From: an uncultured Oscillospiraceae bacterium
Lineage (GTDB): Bacteria; Bacillota; Clostridia; Oscillospirales; Oscillospiraceae
NCBI GenBank assembly: GCA_944385305.1
Contig: CALWWS010000183.1
Coordinates: forward strand, 1 to 9,404
Direction of reading: 5' to 3'
Length of the DNA stretch: 9,404 bases
Made by a program: the position numbers and the translations under genes. Of this stretch, positions 5,970 through 9,404 are shown piece after piece. Each line of letters starts with the position of its first letter. The stretch's first letter is position 1. Below the pieces are notes generated by a model. That model was not told where the DNA came from. It worked only from the letters and a program-made list of their open reading frames with translations, and did no database searches.

Positions 5970-6950
5970 TTAGACCATCTCGCGGATCTTGGCCGCGATC
6001 TTCTTGTCGTCAGGAATGAGGGGGAACTCCAGCGCGGGGCTGAAGGGCAGGGGCACGTCGGCGGTGCCCATGCGCTCAATGGGAGCCTCCAGATCGTAGA
6101 ACACGTCGGGCAGGATGCGGGAGGCAATCTCGCCGGTGACACCGAAGCTGATGTGGCCCTCGTCGATAATCAGCAGCTTGCCGGTCTTCTTCACGGACTT
6201 GATGATGGTCTCAGTGTCCAGGGGCACCAGAGTGCGCAGGTCGATGAGCTCGGCGCTGATGCCCTCCTTCTGCAGCTTCTTGATGGCCTTCTCAGCGTAG
6301 ATGGTCATGCGGGAGTTGGCCACCACGGTGATGTCGGTACCCTCGGTGACAATGCGGGCCTTGCCGAAGGGGATGCAGATGTCCTCACCCTCGTCGGGCA
6401 CATCGTCAAACTTGGTGGTGTAGAGCATCTTGTGCTCGAAGAACATGACGGGGTTGTTGTCCCGGATGGCGGTCTTCAGCAGGCCCTTGCACTCGCCGGC
6501 GGTGGAGGGCACGACCACCTTCACGCCGGGAATATGGCAGGCCCAGGCGTGGATGGACTGGGAGTGCTGGGCAGCGGAGGAGCGGCCGCCGCCGATGGGC
6601 ATACGCACCACCATGGGCACGTTGCACTGGCCGCCGGACATGTAGGTGATCTTGGCCATCTGGTTGAACAGCTGGTCGCCGCACACCATCAGGAAGTCGG
6701 CGAACATCAGCTCGATAACAGGACGCATACCGGTAAGGGCGGCGCCCACACCCATGCCCACGAAGCCCTGCTCGGAGATGGGGGTATCCTTCACACGCAG
6801 GTCGCCGTACTTGTCCCGCAGGCCCACAGTGGTCTTGAAGTTGCCGCCGATAACGCCGATGTCCTCGCCCATCTGGAAGACGGTATTGTCACGCGCCATC
6901 TCCTCGTCCAGGGCCTCCCGGATGGCGTCTCTAACCATCAGTTCTCTCAT
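5970..6950 (-). CDS. acoB: Thiamine-diphosphate-dependent 2-oxoacid/acetoin dehydrogenase E1 component, beta subunit
   Basis: With E1 alpha this forms the alpha2beta2 decarboxylase that passes the acyl unit to the lipoyl arm of E2. At 326 residues it has the standard E1 beta length. Visible features are the N-terminal MRELMVRDAIREAL, GEDIGVIGG (28-36), the cofactor-activating glutamate in TPISEQGFVG (Glu60), the SSAAQHSQS active-site loop (His129), and the C-terminal GTADVPLPFSPALE common to the family. GGAGG lies ten bases upstream of the ATG; the gap to E1 alpha is 40 bases and to E2 38 bases. AcoB, PdhB and BkdA2-type E1 beta proteins look alike, so substrate assignment rests mainly on E1 alpha and context. 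The gene is intact. Confidence 0.94.
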   Translation of the reverse strand: MRELMVRDAIREALDEEMARDNTVFQMGEDIGVIGGNFKTTVGLRDKYGDLRVKDTPISEQGFVGMGVGAALTGMRPVIELMFADFLMVCGDQLFNQMAKITYMSGGQCNVPMVVRMPIGGGRSSAAQHSQSIHAWACHIPGVKVVVPSTAGECKGLLKTAIRDNNPVMFFEHKMLYTTKFDDVPDEGEDICIPFGKARIVTEGTDITVVANSRMTIYAEKAIKKLQKEGISAELIDLRTLVPLDTETIIKSVKKTGKLLIIDEGHISFGVTGEIASRILPDVFYDLEAPIERMGTADVPLPFSPALEFPLIPDDKKIAAKIREMV

Positions 6951-6990
6951 GATTTATGAACCTCCATTCAATTTCACTTAGTTACCAAAG

Positions 6991-7947
6991 TTAGTCCACG
7001 AAGACGTCGGTAAAGGCCTCGGACTCCTGGGGATAGGGGCTCTCCTCGGCAAACTTGCAGGCCTCGGCGATCTCCTTGTTCACGCTCTCCTCGATCTCGG
7101 CGATCTCGGCGTCGGTCAGGATACCCTTCTCCTTGAAGACGATGAGGGGCTCGCGGGCCTTCCAGGCGGCCAGCTCCTCGGGAGCGCGGTACTCGCCGGG
7201 GTCGCCCACGTGGTGGCCCTGCCAGCGGTAGGTCTTGCACTCGATGAGGCTGGGACCCTCACCCTTGCGGGCGCGCTCCACGGCCTTCTTCACGGCCTCG
7301 TACACGGCGTACACGTCGTTGCCGTCCACAGCCTCGCCGGGGATGCCGTAGCCCACGGCACGCTTGTAGAGGTCGTGCTCCTTGGTGACGCGGCGGATAT
7401 CCACGGAGATACCGAACAGGTTGTTCTCAATAATGTAGACGATGGGCAGGTTCCAGGCGGCGGCCATGTTGATGGACTCGTGGAAGGTGCCCTCGTTGGA
7501 AGCGGAGTCACCGAAGAAGGCCAGAGTGACCTGATCGGTGCCGCGCAGCACGGCGGAGTAAGCAGCGCCGGTGGCAATGGGAATCTCGCCGCCCACGATG
7601 CCGTTGGCGCCCAGAATGCCCTTGTCCATGGCCATGATGTGCATGGAGCCGCCCTTGCCCTTGGAGTAGCCGGTCTCCTTGCCCAGGATCTCGGCCATCA
7701 TGCGGTTGAGGTCGGCGCCCCGGGCCACCAGGTGGCCGTGGCCGCGGTGGGTGGAGCCGATGTAGTCATCGTCACGCAGGGTGGCGCAGGCGCCGGTGGC
7801 CACAGCCTCCTCGCCCAGATACAGGTGGGCCAGGCCGGGCATCAGGCCCCGCTTGTAGAACTCGAAGACTTCCTCCTCGAAGCGGCGGGTACGGTACATC
7901 ACAGTGTAAAACTGCTTTGCCAGTTCCTTGTCCTTTTTCGCGCTCAT
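6991..7947 (-). CDS. acoA: Thiamine-diphosphate-dependent dehydrogenase E1 component, alpha subunit (acetoin dehydrogenase AcoA-like)
   Basis: This subunit binds thiamine diphosphate and Mg through the motif that begins at GDSASNEG (146-153) and ends at ENN (174-176). Other family features are HRGHGHLVARG (67-77), KGKGGSMHI (96-104), GANGIVGGEIPIATG (113-127) and YRWQGHHVGDPGEYR (240-254). The GGSMH...GANGIVGG pattern is that of the AcoA branch; typical Gram-positive PdhA proteins differ here. Some proteins of this branch use pyruvate or other 2-oxoacids, so acetoin is the leading candidate but not proven. The 318-residue length is normal. The ATG at 7947 is preceded by GGAGGT at nine bases and lies 23 bases after the CoA-transferase stop, so it belongs to the same transcript as the 4-hydroxybutyrate genes. 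Confidence 0.93.
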   Translation of the reverse strand: MSAKKDKELAKQFYTVMYRTRRFEEEVFEFYKRGLMPGLAHLYLGEEAVATGACATLRDDDYIGSTHRGHGHLVARGADLNRMMAEILGKETGYSKGKGGSMHIMAMDKGILGANGIVGGEIPIATGAAYSAVLRGTDQVTLAFFGDSASNEGTFHESINMAAAWNLPIVYIIENNLFGISVDIRRVTKEHDLYKRAVGYGIPGEAVDGNDVYAVYEAVKKAVERARKGEGPSLIECKTYRWQGHHVGDPGEYRAPEELAAWKAREPLIVFKEKGILTDAEIAEIEESVNKEIAEACKFAEESPYPQESEAFTDVFVD

Positions 7948-7970
7948 GTTCAGTTTACCTCCAAACGATA

Positions 7971-9272
7971 TTAGTAGTCGCAGTGAAATCTGCCTTCAAA
8001 CTCGGCCTTCAGGTCGGGCTGGAAAGCGGGGTGAGCAATCTCGATCAGCGCCCGGGCGCGATCCCGCAGGGTGCGGCCCTTCAGATGGGCAATGCCGTAC
8101 TCGGTGACCACATAGTCCACATCGTTGCGGCTGGTGGTGATGGCCGCCCCCTTGTCGGGGAGGGCCACGATGCGGGAAACCGTACCCTTGGCGGCGGTGG
8201 AGGGCATGGCGATGATGGCCCGGCCGCCCTTGGACAGAGCGGCGCCCCGGATGAAGTCCACCTGGCCGCCCACGCCGGAAATCTGCTTAAAGCCGATGCT
8301 CTCCGAGCATACCTGGCCCATCAGATCCACCTGCACGCAGGAGTTGATGGACACCAGGTTGTCGTTGCGGGCCGCCACCACAGGATGGTTGACGTAGTCC
8401 ACGGGGTACATCTCCACGTCGGGGTTGTGATCCACAAAGTCGTACAGGCGCTTGGTACCCATGAGGAAGGTGGCCACAAACTTACCGGTGTGGAAATTCT
8501 TGCGCTTGTTGGTGATGACGCCGGCCTTGACCAGCTCCACCACGCCGTCGGAGAACATCTCGGAGTGGATGCCCAGGTCCTTTTTATCCTTCAGGAAGAG
8601 GAGCACAGCGTCGGGGATGGCGCCGATGCCCAGCTGCAGGGTGTCGCCGTCCTTGATGAGGGAGGCGCAGTTGCGGCCGATGGCCTCTTCCACGGGCCCG
8701 ATCTTGGGGGAGCCCAGCTCGATGATGGGTGCGTCATGCCGGACGAACACGTCGATGTCCTCCACGCTGACAATGCTGTCACCGTAGGTGTAGGGCATCT
8801 GGGCGTTCACCTGGGCAATGACCAGCTTGGCCTGGCGAATGGCCTCCAGGGTGTAGTCGGCAGACACGCCCAGGGAGCAGTTGCCGTTCTCATCCGGGGG
8901 GGTCACGCTGACCAGGGCCACGTCCACCGGCAGGGTGGTGTGGAAGAGCTGGGGAACCTCAAAGAAGAAGGTGGGAGTGTAGTCGCCCCGGCCCTCCGAG
9001 ATGGCGTCCCGGGAGCCGCCGCCGGCAAACAGGGCGTTGTGGCGGAAGTTGGCGGCATACTCGGGCTTGCAGTACTCGCACTTGCCCATGGCCACCATGT
9101 GGACGATCTCCACGTCCCGGTAGTCCTGGGCATGCTCCACCATGACCTCCAGCAGATAGCTGGGCTCACCCACAGCGTGACCGATGACCACCCGGTCGCC
9201 GGACTTGATCCTGGCCACCGCCTCCTCGGCAGTCACAGTGCGCTCTTGGTAAATGCTTTTCCAGTCTCCCAT
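7971..9272 (-). CDS. abfT: 4-hydroxybutyrate (or butyrate):acetyl-CoA CoA-transferase
   Basis: This family I CoA-transferase moves CoA from an acyl-CoA donor, usually acetyl-CoA, to a carboxylate. The 433 residues match the AbfT/Cat2/But group in length. The covalent-thioester glutamate is Glu238 in LGIHSEMFSDG. Substrate-site motifs are LGIGAIPDAV (214-223), FLMGTKRLYDF (269-279), SGVGGQVDFIRGA (332-344) and TTSRNDVDYVVTEYGIA (379-395). 4-hydroxybutyrate transferases and butyryl-CoA:acetate transferases are very similar. I favour 4-hydroxybutyrate because the dehydratase that uses its product ends six bases upstream. AAGGAG inside the last abfD codons lies nine bases before the ATG. The next genes encode a complex likely to make acetyl-CoA, its usual CoA donor. 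The gene is intact and cytoplasmic. Confidence 0.9.
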   Translation of the reverse strand: MGDWKSIYQERTVTAEEAVARIKSGDRVVIGHAVGEPSYLLEVMVEHAQDYRDVEIVHMVAMGKCEYCKPEYAANFRHNALFAGGGSRDAISEGRGDYTPTFFFEVPQLFHTTLPVDVALVSVTPPDENGNCSLGVSADYTLEAIRQAKLVIAQVNAQMPYTYGDSIVSVEDIDVFVRHDAPIIELGSPKIGPVEEAIGRNCASLIKDGDTLQLGIGAIPDAVLLFLKDKKDLGIHSEMFSDGVVELVKAGVITNKRKNFHTGKFVATFLMGTKRLYDFVDHNPDVEMYPVDYVNHPVVAARNDNLVSINSCVQVDLMGQVCSESIGFKQISGVGGQVDFIRGAALSKGGRAIIAMPSTAAKGTVSRIVALPDKGAAITTSRNDVDYVVTEYGIAHLKGRTLRDRARALIEIAHPAFQPDLKAEFEGRFHCDY

Positions 9273-9278
9273 GACAGC

Positions 9279-9404
9279 TTACTCCTTGACGTGGGCCAGC
9301 TTCTTGGCCAGAGCCTTCTTCATGGGCAGGTTGCCCTGACGGGAGATCATGATGCGCTGGGCCTGGGGAGAGCCGGCGCCGTGCATGGACTCGGTGCGGT
9401 AGCC
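9279..9404 (-). CDS. abfD: 4-hydroxybutyryl-CoA dehydratase/vinylacetyl-CoA isomerase, C-terminal fragment (cut by window edge)
   Basis: Only the last 41 codons and the TAA stop are in the window. The peptide contains GYRTESMHGAGSPQAQRIMI and then a Lys-rich tail ending in HVKE. From memory, the ESMHGAGSPQAQRIMI stretch is characteristic of the C-terminus of clostridial AbfD, the 4Fe-4S and FAD radical enzyme that converts 4-hydroxybutyryl-CoA to crotonyl-CoA. Its cluster ligands and FAD site lie upstream, outside the window, so they cannot be checked. It overlaps the ribosome binding site of the CoA-transferase, six bases before that gene, so the two form one transcription unit. 4-hydroxyphenylacetate 3-hydroxylase-family relatives are an alternative but lack this exact tail. 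Confidence 0.88.
   Translation of the reverse strand, partial: GYRTESMHGAGSPQAQRIMISRQGNLPMKKALAKKLAHVKE

Noticed and set aside
4249..5973. Long open frame on the plus strand opposite E2 (about 570 codons)
   Set aside because: It is an antisense shadow of E2, Gly-rich where E2 has Ala/Pro linkers, with no recognisable domain and no suitable ribosome site.

Overview
The window is a GC-rich stretch of a Firmicutes genome. It most likely comes from a butyrate-forming, strictly anaerobic clostridium of the Oscillospiraceae/Flavonifractor-Pseudoflavonifractor-Intestinimonas type. That placement is inferred from three things: the high GC, the 4-hydroxybutyrate fermentation enzymes, and the clean AGGAGG-type ribosome binding sites. 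Every supported gene lies on the minus strand, so transcription runs from the right edge to the left edge. There is no RNA gene, insertion sequence, CRISPR array or gene-free stretch longer than about 150 bases.

Right to left, 9404 to 1193 reads as one tightly packed operon whose promoter lies outside the window. It starts with the C-terminal 41 codons of 4-hydroxybutyryl-CoA dehydratase (abfD), then a 4-hydroxybutyrate/butyrate-type CoA-transferase (abfT). A complete lipoate-dependent 2-oxoacid/acetoin dehydrogenase complex follows: E1 alpha, E1 beta, E2, and an E3 that carries its own lipoyl domain. The operon ends with a small cytoplasmic SGNH/GDSL hydrolase and lipoate-protein ligase A. 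Gaps between genes are 6, 23, 40, 38, 22, 3 and 13 bases. A strong intrinsic terminator (1145-1182) closes the operon just after lplA.

The genes make metabolic sense together. LplA attaches scavenged lipoate to the lipoyl domains of E2 and E3. The complex then makes an acyl-CoA (probably acetyl-CoA) plus NADH. The CoA-transferase can use acetyl-CoA to activate 4-hydroxybutyrate, the dehydratase converts 4-hydroxybutyryl-CoA to crotonyl-CoA, and NADH can reduce that towards butyrate. The coupling is inferred from gene order. The substrate of the complex (acetoin or pyruvate) is not settled by the sequence, although E1 alpha looks most like the acetoin dehydrogenase (AcoA) branch.

Left of the terminator is a separate regulatory unit: a BlaI/MecI-type repressor followed, one base later, by an M56 (BlaR1/MecR1-like) membrane zinc protease that is cut by the window edge. 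Its promoter is a good sigma-A promoter (TTGACA, 17 bases, TAGAAT). Three BlaI-like dyads surround it at about three helical turns from one another, which points to tight autoregulation.

The most interesting observations are: the coupling of a 4-hydroxybutyrate module to a lipoyl dehydrogenase complex in one operon; near-identical lipoyl domains in E2 and E3, almost all of whose DNA differences are silent; two tandem E3-binding domains in E2; an unexplained hydrolase inside the operon; and the three-operator repressor promoter.
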